Source: Sporosarcina oncorhynchi (lineage in GTDB: Bacteria > Bacillota > Bacilli > Bacillales_A > Planococcaceae). From it: DNA of 64,000 bases. Made by a program: the position numbers and the translations under genes. The notes below the pieces were generated by a model that saw nothing but the letters and a program-made list of their open reading frames with translations, ran no database searches and had not been told where the DNA came from. The DNA lies in the NCBI RefSeq assembly GCF_033304615.1, contig NZ_CP129118.1, forward strand, positions 2,910,001-2,974,000, in the 5' to 3' direction. The first letter of the stretch is position 1. Each line of letters begins with the position of its first letter. Positions 1-8,512 of the stretch are shown here, piece after piece.

Positions 1-255
1 TGGTGCAATCGATACGAAAAACTCGTCTTCCGGTAGCTTATACGTTGTCACGTTCTTGTTTTCATCCGTCACAATCAATTCCTCCGAAGTAATTGACGCA
101 GATGCAGCTGTAACATTTCTAACGGTATAATCGTGGACTAATTTCTTCATTTCATCTGAATTCAAATTCTCTGTTTCACCTTTTCCACTTTCACTACTAC
201 ACCCGACTACTAAAGCCAGAACAAGTACTAAGAGTACATACATTTTACGCTTCAT
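1..255 (-). CDS. CueP-like metal-binding lipoprotein, N-terminal part
   Basis: The gene runs off the left edge; 85 N-terminal residues are visible. It begins MKRKMYVLLVLVLALVVGC, a short basic start, a hydrophobic stretch and a lipobox cysteine at residue 19, so it is an exported lipoprotein. The mature part (KKLVHDYTVRNVTAASASIT, then LPEDEFFVSIAP) resembles my recollection of the CueP family, periplasmic or cell-surface copper/metal-binding proteins of Gram-positives. The diagnostic cysteine-containing part would lie outside the window, so the family call rests on the N-terminal block only. The start ATG is preceded by a purine-rich AGTGAGAAG. Confidence 0.65.
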   Translation of the reverse strand, partial: MKRKMYVLLVLVLALVVGCSSESGKGETENLNSDEMKKLVHDYTVRNVTAASASITSEELIVTDENKNVTTYKLPEDEFFVSIAP

Positions 256-321
256 CTTCTCACTGCCTTTTCATTTTTTTTACACGCTGTTATGGTTCGT
301 AAATTTCTTATTGCAGCTGAC

Positions 322-735
322 TTATTTCGCTGGATAGCTGCAAAGTTCGACGAGTGTCCCATCCGTTGAAATCGGGTTGATGTAAATTAGTCTTCTGCCG
401 CGCGCATTCGTACGCAATGTATCCTCAAGGAATCGTATTCCCTTTTCCCGCGCATTCGCAATTGCTACATCTAAGTCTTCAACCCGGTACGCAATATGGT
501 GAACGCCTTTCCCTCGTTGTCTAATAAACCGCGCAATCGGAGAATTCTTGTTCGTCGGCTCCAGCAACTCAATCACTTTCTCATCCGTTCGAATGACCGC
601 CACATGCACTTCCACGCCCGTCGCTTCACTCGTATAACGGTCCTCAACAACACCATTTAACACATTTATATAAAAAGGAAGTGCCTCGTCAATACTTCTG
701 ACGGCAATTCCAATATGATCGAAAACATGATCCAT
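322..735 (-). CDS. mce: methylmalonyl-CoA epimerase (VOC family)
   Basis: 137 residues, one vicinal-oxygen-chelate domain. This family interconverts (2R)- and (2S)-methylmalonyl-CoA in the propionate pathway. The N-terminal MDHVFDHIGIAVRSIDEAL supplies the first metal His, GKGVHHIAYRVEDLD the second His block, and the C-terminal GTLVELCSYP the metal-ligand Glu, all in the expected order for the family. I chose the ATG at 735 rather than the one at 759 because GGGGGAC sits just upstream of it and the alternative adds eight unconserved residues. No mutase genes are visible beside it, so glyoxalase-type VOC proteins remain a minor alternative. Confidence 0.82.
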   Translation of the reverse strand: MDHVFDHIGIAVRSIDEALPFYINVLNGVVEDRYTSEATGVEVHVAVIRTDEKVIELLEPTNKNSPIARFIRQRGKGVHHIAYRVEDLDVAIANAREKGIRFLEDTLRTNARGRRLIYINPISTDGTLVELCSYPAK

Positions 736-1010
736 TGCTAGTCCCCCATTCAATTTCATATATTTAGGTGATCCAATACATAGAAAAAGCGATTATCTAC
801 GCAGTGACTAAACTCCATTCGTGACAGTAACTCCCTATGCATTCCTGGCAATGATTGCGGATGCAAAGAGTAGAAATCCACTCTTATTCATTAAATCACA
901 GACGAACAAGCAATGCATGGCATATACATACGTTCAACGTCTTTCTCACTGATCAATTGACACACGGCCATAATATACTAATTACATGTAAATACACAGG
1001 AGGAATGCAA

Positions 1011-2462
1011 ATGGGGGCAATTGATGGTGAAGGGTTTATCAAACGAATTGATCAGTTGAAAACGCAAATCTGGCTTGACGGCGAATTAGTGAAAGAACCG
1101 ATTTCACAACATAAAGCTTTTAAAGGGGTCCTCAAGACGAAAGCATCCCTTTATGATTTGCAATGGCAACCCGATTTAGTAGATGAAATGACTTTCGAAT
1201 CGCCCGCAACGAAAGAGCGGATCGGCATATCCTTTTTACAGCCGCGGATGAAAGAGGATTTGCATAGACGAAGAAAGATGATTGAACAGTGGGCGCGGGT
1301 ATCTTGCGGCCTGCTCGGCAGAAGTCCCGATTACTTAAATACCGTCATTACTAGTTTTGCGTGCTCGACGGACTACTTGAAAGACAAGGAAAACTGCTTT
1401 CCTGACCATATCCACTCGCTTTACACCCGCGCGAGGGAGAACGATCTATCGTTCACACATACATTCATCACACCCCAAGTGAACCGCTCACGGGCATATT
1501 TCGAAACGTCAGATGAACCAATTGCAGCTAAAATTGTCGGTAAGACGACTGACGGACTCATTATTAAAGGCGCCCGGTTGCTTGCGACTCAAGGTGGGTT
1601 AACCGACGAAGTACTCGTTTTTAGTTCTCCGACACTGTACTGTGAACCTGAAGAATCATTTGCATTTTCAATTCCGTCCGATACACCGGGTTTGAAGTTC
1701 ATTTGCAGAGAATCATTTGTTGGCGGAGATTCGCATTTCAACTACCCACTTAGTTCCCGGTTCGAAGAGATCGATTCAGTTGTTGTGTTTGATAATGTGC
1801 TCGTCCCTTGGGAATGTGTCTTCTTTCATTCCGACACGCAAGTTGCCTCGGAATTTTTCGGTGCTAGTGCTTTTCATCCTTTCACGGTCCATCAAGTTGT
1901 TACAAGACAAATCGTCAAAACAGAATTTATGCTCGGTGTTGCGGAGTTACTCGTACAAACGATTAACGTCGGTGAGTACTTACATATCCAGGAGAAACTC
2001 GCTGAAATCATCATGTCACTCGAAACGATGAAAGCCCTGCTCGCTCAATCCGAACTGGACGCACAGCTCGACTCTTCCGGCTTCATGCGACCAAGTTTGA
2101 CACCGTTGCAAGTGGCAAGCAATATCTTTCCAAGAATCAGCCCACATTTCAGTGAAATTATCCAGCTAATCGGTGCGAGTGGGATGGTGACGTTGCCGTC
2201 GGAACGAGATTTTCAGTCAGCTATCGCCCCTGACCTCGCTCACTATTTACAAGCCGCGTACAGACCCGCGGAAGAGCGTGTAAAGATTTTCAGGCTTGCC
2301 TGGGATCTTACGATGAGCGCATTCGGCACAAGACAAACCCAGTACGAACGGTACTTCTTCGGTGACCCTGTCCGTTCCGCCAGCCATCTATATCGATCCT
2401 ATGCAAAAGATACCGGCATGCAAATGATTGAAAAGCTCATAGGTTTTCCGAATCAGAAATGA
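1011..2462 (+). CDS. 4-hydroxyphenylacetate 3-monooxygenase family oxygenase (HpaB-like)
   Basis: 483 residues, the usual length of HpaB-type FADH2-dependent aromatic hydroxylases, which ortho-hydroxylate phenols such as 4-hydroxyphenylacetate using reduced flavin from a partner reductase. The order matches the family: an N-terminal domain with RIDQLKTQIWLDGELV, the central block with AFSIPSDTPGLKFICRE and FEEIDSVVVFDNVLVPWE, and a helical C-terminal domain ending near FGTRQTQYERYFFGDP. The start is the ATG at 1011, seven bases after AGGAGG; the open frame extends upstream to 855 but without a ribosome site. No flavin reductase gene lies next to it, so the true substrate is open. Confidence 0.85.
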   Translation: MGAIDGEGFIKRIDQLKTQIWLDGELVKEPISQHKAFKGVLKTKASLYDLQWQPDLVDEMTFESPATKERIGISFLQPRMKEDLHRRRKMIEQWARVSCGLLGRSPDYLNTVITSFACSTDYLKDKENCFPDHIHSLYTRARENDLSFTHTFITPQVNRSRAYFETSDEPIAAKIVGKTTDGLIIKGARLLATQGGLTDEVLVFSSPTLYCEPEESFAFSIPSDTPGLKFICRESFVGGDSHFNYPLSSRFEEIDSVVVFDNVLVPWECVFFHSDTQVASEFFGASAFHPFTVHQVVTRQIVKTEFMLGVAELLVQTINVGEYLHIQEKLAEIIMSLETMKALLAQSELDAQLDSSGFMRPSLTPLQVASNIFPRISPHFSEIIQLIGASGMVTLPSERDFQSAIAPDLAHYLQAAYRPAEERVKIFRLAWDLTMSAFGTRQTQYERYFFGDPVRSASHLYRSYAKDTGMQMIEKLIGFPNQK

Positions 2463-2481
2463 AATTAACCAAAAGCAACAA

Positions 2482-2510
2482 CTCCTATCGAACAAGTCGA
2501 AGGAGCTTTT
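2482..2510 (+). terminator. terminator after the HpaB-like gene
   Basis: CTCCT-A-TCGA pairs with TCGAAGGAG (nine pairs, one bulged A, five-base loop) and is followed by CTTTT. It lies 20 bases after the stop codon. Confidence 0.6.
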
Positions 2511-2614
2511 CCAGAATGCCATGATTTTTGGAACAACCAAACTTTACGTCTGCGTAGTCAGATTGTTTAAGAAAACTGACGTTGCTTTACATCAATAGCC
2601 CCCGAATGTTGAAA

Positions 2615-2962
2615 TCAAGAGTCGAGGTTAGCATACATTCTTGCTGAAGAGGAAGGCGAAAACCTCACTTTATATTCTTCTCCAAGTTCTTTAAGTACTT
2701 CTGCAGTAAGTAATTCACCCATTTTATTATGTTTATCTTCTATTTGAAATGCATTATGACGCACCACGTCTTTGTCCCAATCTATCCATTCACCATATTG
2801 CTGCATCCAATCTGCAAGTCTTGCTTTCAAGACCTTTGATATAGGGATCTCATAAATGTCGAAATTACAGTAACACTCATCACACCAAATAGCGTCTGCA
2901 CCAACATCACCTTCTACTTTTAAATTAAATGTTTTTTCTTCTTCGCAAAAATTGCAATGCAT
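2615..2962 (-). CDS. hypothetical protein with N-terminal zinc-ribbon cysteines
   Basis: 115 residues, not recognised. The N-terminus has CNFC at residues 3-6 and CDEC near 28-31, a four-cysteine arrangement typical of a small zinc ribbon. The rest is predicted helical and charged (KARLADWMQQYGEWIDW, then GELLTAEVLKELGEEYK). It stands alone between the HpaB-like gene (convergent) and a membrane protein gene upstream in the same direction, with about 70 bases between them. The ATG at 2962 is preceded by AGGAGTGTTAGT, a good ribosome site. Confidence 0.7.
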   Translation of the reverse strand: MHCNFCEEEKTFNLKVEGDVGADAIWCDECYCNFDIYEIPISKVLKARLADWMQQYGEWIDWDKDVVRHNAFQIEDKHNKMGELLTAEVLKELGEEYKVRFSPSSSARMYANLDS

Positions 2963-3029
2963 ACTAACACTCCTATGAATTCTTCTTTAGATAATTAAAC
3001 TTCGACAACCTGATATAATTGAGAGAACT

Positions 3030-4109
3030 CTATTTCCTCCTTGAAGGCGGATCGCTCATCTGTTGGCGGTTCTTTTCAACAATTTGTTCAAAATAACTGA
3101 GTTCCTTCTGCTCCTTTGTTTCTTCTTGACGGGAAGATTCCTCCTGCACTTCATGTACTTCCGGCTCTTCACGTTGTTCTGGTATATACGTATAGGTTGG
3201 CATTGTGTGATTAGGTTCTTCAAACGGAATTCTCATTTCCTCGGCTAGTAGAACGTCTTCCTTCACAACTTCTACAGCCTTAGTTTCCGGTTCTACAACG
3301 CGTGCAAATTTGCCTAGGACGGCAGGTTGTTGACTCGGTTTTACAACCTCTTGTTGCACGGGTCGTTTCACGGGCACAGTCTTCTGTTCAGTATTATCGA
3401 TGAAGGTGACCAGTTTATCGAACCACGCCTGTATGTTTTCACTTGTTCTTATAAAGTCCGATGATGCTTTTTCGACGTATTTAAACGGATCATTATAAAA
3501 GCGGATTGGGTAAAACGGATAATTTTCATTGTCCATTTGGATGATTATCGCCATCCGTCGTACTTTATCAGGCGGAACTGCATTTGTGACGGTCGTCTCC
3601 ATTGCTCCCGTATCCTGTTTGATGAAATTCGCAAGCTCCGGGTTAACATGCCTTTGGGAGGACAAACGGATATTGCCGTCAATGACGACTGCCACCGCCT
3701 TCATGTCTTTTAGGGCATAGTTAAAAAATCTGTATGTCATACCGGACTTTGCTTTTTTAATCGGCCTGCCGTTAGCATCTACCCCGATCCACAAATAGAT
3801 GCGCCCCTTTTCATAATCGGTCGATACCCGCGTCAACACATCATTTGAGATGATTGTCGGCAGCCGGCTAAAGTCCAGATCTTTCATCTGATAGGTTGCC
3901 AGTTTGTCTCTTTGCTTGAGCAACTCACGATCTTCCATCGATTTCGCCTGGACTAAAATCACGATACCGGCACCTGACGCTAGCAGGATTAAGAAGAATC
4001 CAAACAAGCCCTTTCCGCCGAAGATACCAAATGTGATGAAATAGAATACTGCAAGGATTGGCAGTAAACAACCTAGACCCGCAAGTTGTTTCGTCTGTTT
4101 AGTCTCCAT
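3030..4109 (-). CDS. membrane-anchored protein of unknown function
   Basis: 359 residues, family not recognised. Two hydrophobic segments near the N-terminus (about 8-28 and 33-52) are followed by a soluble domain of about 180 residues and a charged, Glu/Gln/Pro-rich tail from about residue 240. The tail ends with ELSYFEQIVEKNRQQM. The start at 4109 was chosen because GGAGGG lies inside the six extra codons that an ATG at 4127 would add. A second, decayed copy of the tail region lies at 6239-6672, so this gene family was once duplicated here. The soluble part (QRHVNPELANFIKQD, MAIIIQMDNENYPFYPIRF) gave no family match I can name. Confidence 0.75.
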   Translation of the reverse strand: METKQTKQLAGLGCLLPILAVFYFITFGIFGGKGLFGFFLILLASGAGIVILVQAKSMEDRELLKQRDKLATYQMKDLDFSRLPTIISNDVLTRVSTDYEKGRIYLWIGVDANGRPIKKAKSGMTYRFFNYALKDMKAVAVVIDGNIRLSSQRHVNPELANFIKQDTGAMETTVTNAVPPDKVRRMAIIIQMDNENYPFYPIRFYNDPFKYVEKASSDFIRTSENIQAWFDKLVTFIDNTEQKTVPVKRPVQQEVVKPSQQPAVLGKFARVVEPETKAVEVVKEDVLLAEEMRIPFEEPNHTMPTYTYIPEQREEPEVHEVQEESSRQEETKEQKELSYFEQIVEKNRQQMSDPPSRRK

Positions 4110-4127
4110 ATTACGTCCCTCCTTCAC

Positions 4128-4601
4128 TCGTATTAAGAAAATTCATATAGCTGTTATGTACGAATAGAACATCGATTGGTTTCAAAACTTAGCACTTCTT
4201 CGGAACGCATGTATCGGATTGCCTGACTAAATGGCATTTGCAGAAGTTACGAATCTCTATAAAACCATTTGTTACACATCAACAGGCCATGAAACGCCTC
4301 TTAACTAGTCTATCGATTATATAAATTCATGTAAATCCAAACCAAAATCCCCTTTGGATTAAGCGTCCTAGCAACCATATATATTCAGATTATGACAGGA
4401 CATCTAAAACTTTTACCGTACTATTACTAAGAAGATAGTAACAGGAAGTGTAAGTTTTGAATTGCTATTTCCTATATAAAACACATAACAGATAACCAGT
4501 CAGTACATTAATTGGTTGTCTGTTTTTAACTGCGGTTACAACAAGTGCCCGATTAGGTACCTGATGAATAGACTAGAAAGCAGCAAGAAAGGAGATTTAC
4601 T
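4128..4601. other. intergenic region between divergent genes
   Basis: 474 bases with no open frame I would defend. It should carry the promoters for the genes at 4109 (minus) and 4602 (plus). The one structure seen is a 31-base segment at 4384-4414 that recurs upstream of degV at 7333-7361; it is listed separately. Confidence 0.5.
4384..4414 (+). repeat. copy 1 of a repeated upstream motif (ATTATGACAGG)
   Basis: The segment TTCAGATTATGACAGG followed by ACATCTAAAACTT matches the segment at 7333-7361 at about 25 of 29 positions. Both copies lie in non-coding DNA 100-220 bases before a plus-strand gene. It may be a shared control site or a trace of the duplication that produced the paralog pair at 3.0 and 6.2 kb. 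Confidence 0.45.
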
Positions 4602-5057
4602 ATGGTTATCAATCAATTTATAAGTCCTGTAGGTCCAGATTTTTCAATCCCCTATTATTCAGCTGATTCATTCAACAATCAGCACAGTCCGGAACCTGCA
4701 CTGTACGGTGAAGATCAATTCAAAAATGGATTTGGTCCGGTTTATGCCACCCCAACATACCCAGGGACTCATAACCACACTCAAAACGAGAGTAGTTCAC
4801 ACAGAACGCAACAAGATATACATCCTGCCCTGTTCGATCAAAATCAGTTTAAAAATGGGTATGGTCCTGTTTACGCCACTCCAACCACGCCTTGGAATCC
4901 TACTAGCCAGAGTCAAAACGCTGGACAACAGACTCACAAACAAAACTTCGGAGGCAGCCAATGGCAACAGAATTGCGGTTGTTCTCAACGAATGAGAACC
5001 TATTATATGTATCCGTATTGCGTGTACCCTACTTTTAGACAACAAAATCATCAATGA
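4602..5057 (+). CDS. Asn/Gln/Tyr-rich repeat protein, possible spore-surface protein
   Basis: 151 residues, not recognised. Two imperfect repeats of about 50 residues each contain DQFKNGFGPVYATPT or NQFKNGYGPVYATPT, preceded by PALYGE or PALFDQ. The C-terminus is Tyr/Cys-rich (CGCSQRMRTYYMYPYCVYP). There is no signal peptide or membrane segment. Composition and low complexity are like those of Bacillales spore coat proteins, which is inference only. AAAGGAG lies nine bases before the ATG. A strong hairpin follows the stop codon. Confidence 0.75.
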   Translation: MVINQFISPVGPDFSIPYYSADSFNNQHSPEPALYGEDQFKNGFGPVYATPTYPGTHNHTQNESSSHRTQQDIHPALFDQNQFKNGYGPVYATPTTPWNPTSQSQNAGQQTHKQNFGGSQWQQNCGCSQRMRTYYMYPYCVYPTFRQQNHQ

Positions 5058-5094
5058 AATATGAATAGAGTTCAGAATCATTTTATAAGATGAA

Positions 5095-5126
5095 AGAACC
5101 CCATTTGAATAGCCAAATGGGGTTCT
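5095..5126. terminator. bidirectional terminator hairpin
   Basis: A perfect 13-bp stem (AGAACCCCATTTG with its complement) and a six-base loop, placed between two converging genes. Downstream Ts are few on both sides (TCTC on plus, TTTCATCTT on minus). Confidence 0.65.
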
Positions 5127-5202
5127 CTCACTATGAATTTGTTAAGGGATTTGGACTCGCTATCCCTTTTAGAACTTTCAATCATACTGTCCGTTTAGCC
5201 CG

Positions 5203-5976
5203 TTACGTAATAATTTCTTCTTCTAGGTTTCTCCATAAGTGATGGGCTTCTCTAGCTATATGCTCCAACAAATCTGGCGGTGATGTCGTAGCTGCAGCAC
5301 ATTTTTTTACTAAATCGTCTAACTCTAATTTAAATGCCTCCAAGCTTTTTGCTTCTTTAATAATCATATTCTTAAATTGTGTTAGAATGGGCAACGTCTC
5401 ATTGCGTGGTGTACGGATCATTGTTTGGAGTGCGTTTGCTTGCATCATTAACCGCTCAAATTTCTCCATCATCTGTGTAACTTGATAGTTCAGATCATAA
5501 TTTGACAAGTCGAGGTAGTGACGAATATAGCCTAGATGATCCGCCATTTGTCTTAACCAAAAGACGCTTTCATGTACGATTGCATCTGAAGGTGTAATTT
5601 TCGTACCACTTTCCATTAACTTGAATACCCGCTGGGACTCTTCTGCTTCCCTTACCATATGGTCTAGTAAAGACACTGGCGTAGAAATAATCACTTCACA
5701 ATGTAAGGATTTATCCATTGTGTAGGCCAACAAACTGTGAAATTCATTTGTTGCATATTTTGCCTCGTTGATCAATGTTCCAATATCGCCTTCTTTTTTA
5801 GCAGCCTTTTCCCATATCTTCCCTAAGCGATGAACGTTGTTGAGGTTTGCCCGTGCCAATTCGGTTTCATAATGGCTAATTTCCCTGTCGAAAAAACGTC
5901 CATGATCATAATCATTCCGCAACCAAAAAGCGATGATCCCATAGGCGTCCCTTTCGTAGTTATCTGAATAGGCCAT
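5203..5976 (-). CDS. DUF2935 family helical-bundle protein
   Basis: 257 residues, all-helical, with two related halves. Each half carries a spaced Glu/His pattern: near the N-terminus AFWLRNDYDHGRFFDREI, and in the middle ESVFWLRQMADHLGYIRHYL. The pattern E-FW-x(3)-M-x-DH is characteristic of DUF2935, a ferritin-like four-helix family presumed to bind metal; no function is established. No signal peptide is present. The ATG at 5976 follows AGGAGGAATTAAGTAT. The gene is monocistronic by position. Confidence 0.75.
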   Translation of the reverse strand: MAYSDNYERDAYGIIAFWLRNDYDHGRFFDREISHYETELARANLNNVHRLGKIWEKAAKKEGDIGTLINEAKYATNEFHSLLAYTMDKSLHCEVIISTPVSLLDHMVREAEESQRVFKLMESGTKITPSDAIVHESVFWLRQMADHLGYIRHYLDLSNYDLNYQVTQMMEKFERLMMQANALQTMIRTPRNETLPILTQFKNMIIKEAKSLEAFKLELDDLVKKCAAATTSPPDLLEHIAREAHHLWRNLEEEIIT

Positions 5977-6179
5977 ATACTTAATTCCTCCTAGATGATA
6001 AGTACCCAGTTTTAGTCCATAGGCAGGTCATCCCTGGATAACATAACACGGACTAATTTGAGTGTATTCAACCGCATAGTTGTCCAATTACTCATTTAGA
6101 AAGACCTTCTTCTACTTATGTAAAAACTATGCTGCCATGGTATATGAAGTTCATCTCATAAATTCACATTTAACGTTAC

Positions 6180-6226
6180 AAAAAGAATCCATTTTGAGAA
6201 GTGACTCCGCAAAATGGATTCTTTTT
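6180..6226 (-). terminator. terminator hairpin below the decayed paralog
   Basis: A 16-17 bp stem (AAAAAGAATCCATTTTG with its complement) around a 13-base loop. The A/T ends give a T run on either strand. It lies just below the remnant at 6239-6672 and probably served the ancestral gene. Confidence 0.65.
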
Positions 6227-6238
6227 AATTGATAGTCT

Positions 6239-6672
6239 TGCCGATTTCCTTTCTGAAGGTGGATGATTCATCTGCTTGCGGTTCTTTTCAAGCAACTGTT
6301 CAAAATAACTAAGTTCCTTGCCCCTTCCAGTTTTTTCCTTCCCACGATAAGGCTCCTCGTAAATATCGTGTCCCTCAGTTTCCTCCAAAGTACACGAATA
6401 CTCCGGCACTGAGTTACCCTTTTTTTCAACACGGCCGGTTGTACATCCCTGTTCTCAACTACTTCTTGTTCTGCTACTAGCTCTGTAGGTTGTGAAAGCT
6501 TGCCAAGCACTGCCGGTTGCTGAACAGGCTTTGCAACTTCACGTTCCGTTGGTTTTTGTACTGCAGCTACTGCTCGTTTGTTTTCCGTTTCGCTAATAAC
6601 GGAGTCGAGTCGATCAAACCATAATTGTACACTTTCAAGATTGTGACCTTGCTCCCACGTAAAAACACCGAC
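6239..6672 (-). pseudogene. truncated, frameshifted paralog of the 3030-4109 gene
   Basis: Two overlapping minus-strand frames together match the tail of the protein at 3030-4109. The first (from about 6672) gives VQLWFDRLDSVISETENKR and then VVEPETK-like sequence around KPVQQPAVLGKL, against NIQAWFDKLVTFIDNTEQK and KPSQQPAVLGKF in the intact gene. The match then moves to another frame near 6410-6430, giving GKELSYFEQLLEKNRKQM against QKELSYFEQIVEKNRQQM. The N-terminal membrane part and soluble domain are absent, and the original stop after the tail is lost. It is a 3' remnant, not a working gene. Confidence 0.75.
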
Positions 6673-6712
6673 AGAATCTGTCGGCATTTTATTCGGATGG
6701 TACTTTAGCTTT

Positions 6713-7159
6713 TCAATCGTTTACCTGTTCATCTTTACGTACAACTAACACATCACATTTTGCATGAATGACGATTGCTTCGGATACGGATCCAAGAAAG
6801 AACTGTTCGACACCTTTTAAACCCGTGGCGCCGCAAGCAATAAGATCTGCAGAAACAGCCGGAGCAACTTCTTCCGTGATGACTTTTTTAGGCGACCCCT
6901 CTTTAACTAACGCTTCTACATGCCGAACCCCCTGCGATTGCGCAAGTGTTCGATAGTTGTTTACGAGCTCCTCGGATTGCTTTTGTTCTTGTTCCATCAA
7001 CGGAATTTCATTGTTAGCGATTGTGAACGTATCGATGACTTTGACAATCGTCAACGTTGTATCTTCACCGTGTTTTGCCAACCCAATCGCTTTATGCAAT
7101 GCAAACTCGGCTTCCTTTGAACCGTCAACAGCAACTACAATGTTTTGATAATCACTCAT
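6713..7159 (-). CDS. universal stress protein (UspA family)
   Basis: 148 residues, one Usp domain. Usp proteins are small ATP-binding or non-binding dimers induced by starvation and stress. The N-terminus (YQNIVVAVDGSKEAEFALHKA) and the C-terminal nucleotide loop GATGLKGVEQFFLGSVSEAI followed by CDVLVVR fit G-2x-G-9x-G-S/T. This suggests the ATP-binding subtype. I chose the ATG at 7159, which follows GAAGGGGATTTTGCAG; an upstream ATG at 7237 adds 26 residues without support. Confidence 0.9.
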   Translation of the reverse strand: MSDYQNIVVAVDGSKEAEFALHKAIGLAKHGEDTTLTIVKVIDTFTIANNEIPLMEQEQKQSEELVNNYRTLAQSQGVRHVEALVKEGSPKKVITEEVAPAVSADLIACGATGLKGVEQFFLGSVSEAIVIHAKCDVLVVRKDEQVND

Positions 7160-7332
7160 CTGCAAAATCCCCTTCCTCAAACCCCATGATTTTTCGTTGA
7201 AAGAGAGCAAATTTTCAATCGGTATTTCTATCTTCATTATACCGCATTTGTCGATGCGGCGTACTTGGTCTGTCGGTCGTCCTTGAAACGAATGAAAAAC
7301 GAAATTAGCTGCATAAGAAGAACCTAGATATG

Positions 7333-7361
7333 TTCAAATTATGACAGGCTATTTAAAACTT
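7333..7361 (+). repeat. copy 2 of a repeated upstream motif (ATTATGACAGG)
   Basis: TTCAAATTATGACAGG then CTATTTAAAACTT, matching 4384-4414. It lies 111 bases before the degV start codon. Confidence 0.45.
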
Positions 7362-7471
7362 CGTCATTACATGACAACTGTCACTAGAACACAATTCACC
7401 TGTAGTGTACGTTATGAGTAGATATAGCTGCTTCCGACATGAAATTTGTATATAGAGGAGATATTTTTTAT

Positions 7472-8317
7472 ATGAAGAAAATAGCCTGGATTACGGATAC
7501 GGCTGCGCAACTAGATGAAAGTTTCATCCAAAAATATGATGTACATATTCTGCCGCTCGGTGTCGTTTTTCCGGATGGGGCATATAGGGAATCAATTGAC
7601 CTGACACAGGACGCGTTTTACGAAAAATTACAGTTGGCAAAAGCCTCTCCTAAAACGTCTCAGCCGCCTATAGGCGAAATGCTTTCCTTATACGAGAAGT
7701 TACAGACAGAAGGATACGATTGTGCAATCGCCTTACACTTGTCCAGTGGACTTTCGGGCACATTTGAAAGCGCTCAGTCCGCTACAAAAATGACAGACTT
7801 CCCGGTGTACACGATTGATTCGAAAATTGGTTCTTTTCCAATGGGAAAAATGATCGAAATGGGACATGCACTTTTGGCACAAGGTAAAGACGTCAAAGAA
7901 GTAATCGCCGCCATTACTGAACTGACAGCACGGGCAAAGTTATCCTTTATCCCAGCCAGTCTTAACCAGCTGCATAAAAGCGGACGGGTCTCTGGAACAC
8001 AAACATTCTTAAGTAATTTATTGAATATTAAAGTGATCATTAGTTTTAAGAATGGAAAAACTGTCATGACAGAGAAAGTTCGTTCCATTAAACGCGCGAA
8101 AAACAATGTGACGGCTTTGCTTCGTGCGGATATCGTTACAGGTACCGTTCCTGAAGTCGCTGTCATCCATTGCAATAATGCGTCGGACGCAGAATTATGG
8201 AAGTCCGAGCTATTACAAGCGTTCCCTTCCATAAAAATACAAGTAGTGCCACTAAGTGTGTGTGTTGGCGTTCATGCCGGTGAAGGAACGATAGGGTTAA
8301 GCTGGGTGACGTATTGA
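7472..8317 (+). CDS. degV: DegV family fatty-acid-binding protein
   Basis: 281 residues, the normal DegV length. DegV/FakB proteins hold a fatty acid and present it to the FakA kinase in exogenous fatty-acid uptake. Seen here: N-terminal KIAWITDTAAQL, KTSQPPIGEMLSLYEKL, the SSGLSGTFESAQ lipid-binding loop, and the C-terminal VCVGVHAGEGTIGLSW. The ATG at 7472 follows GAGGAG; an ATG at 7439 lies upstream of that ribosome site and is rejected. Many genomes hold several degV paralogs, so the symbol marks the family, not strict orthology. Confidence 0.88.
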   Translation: MKKIAWITDTAAQLDESFIQKYDVHILPLGVVFPDGAYRESIDLTQDAFYEKLQLAKASPKTSQPPIGEMLSLYEKLQTEGYDCAIALHLSSGLSGTFESAQSATKMTDFPVYTIDSKIGSFPMGKMIEMGHALLAQGKDVKEVIAAITELTARAKLSFIPASLNQLHKSGRVSGTQTFLSNLLNIKVIISFKNGKTVMTEKVRSIKRAKNNVTALLRADIVTGTVPEVAVIHCNNASDAELWKSELLQAFPSIKIQVVPLSVCVGVHAGEGTIGLSWVTY

Positions 8318-8463
8318 CGTTTACAATTTCTGTCCATAATCCAACGCTAACAATCATACACGACTAATTCATAGCGTATTTCAGGGCTCCTACATTAGCC
8401 AAACATGCATATGCCTTCAGATCGCGCGACAAAAAAGAATTTCCAGCACATCTTCACTTCCAA

Positions 8464-8491
8464 GATGCCGACAGTGTCGGTGTCTTTTTTT
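8464..8491 (+). terminator. terminator between degV and the ger operon
   Basis: GATGCCGAC pairs with GTCGGTGTC (nine pairs, two G-U) around AGT, followed by seven Ts. The open frame of the next gene extends back through this hairpin to 8405, which argues that the real gene starts after it. Confidence 0.75.
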
Positions 8492-8512
8492 GTTTGGGGA
8501 TGTTTATGGGAT

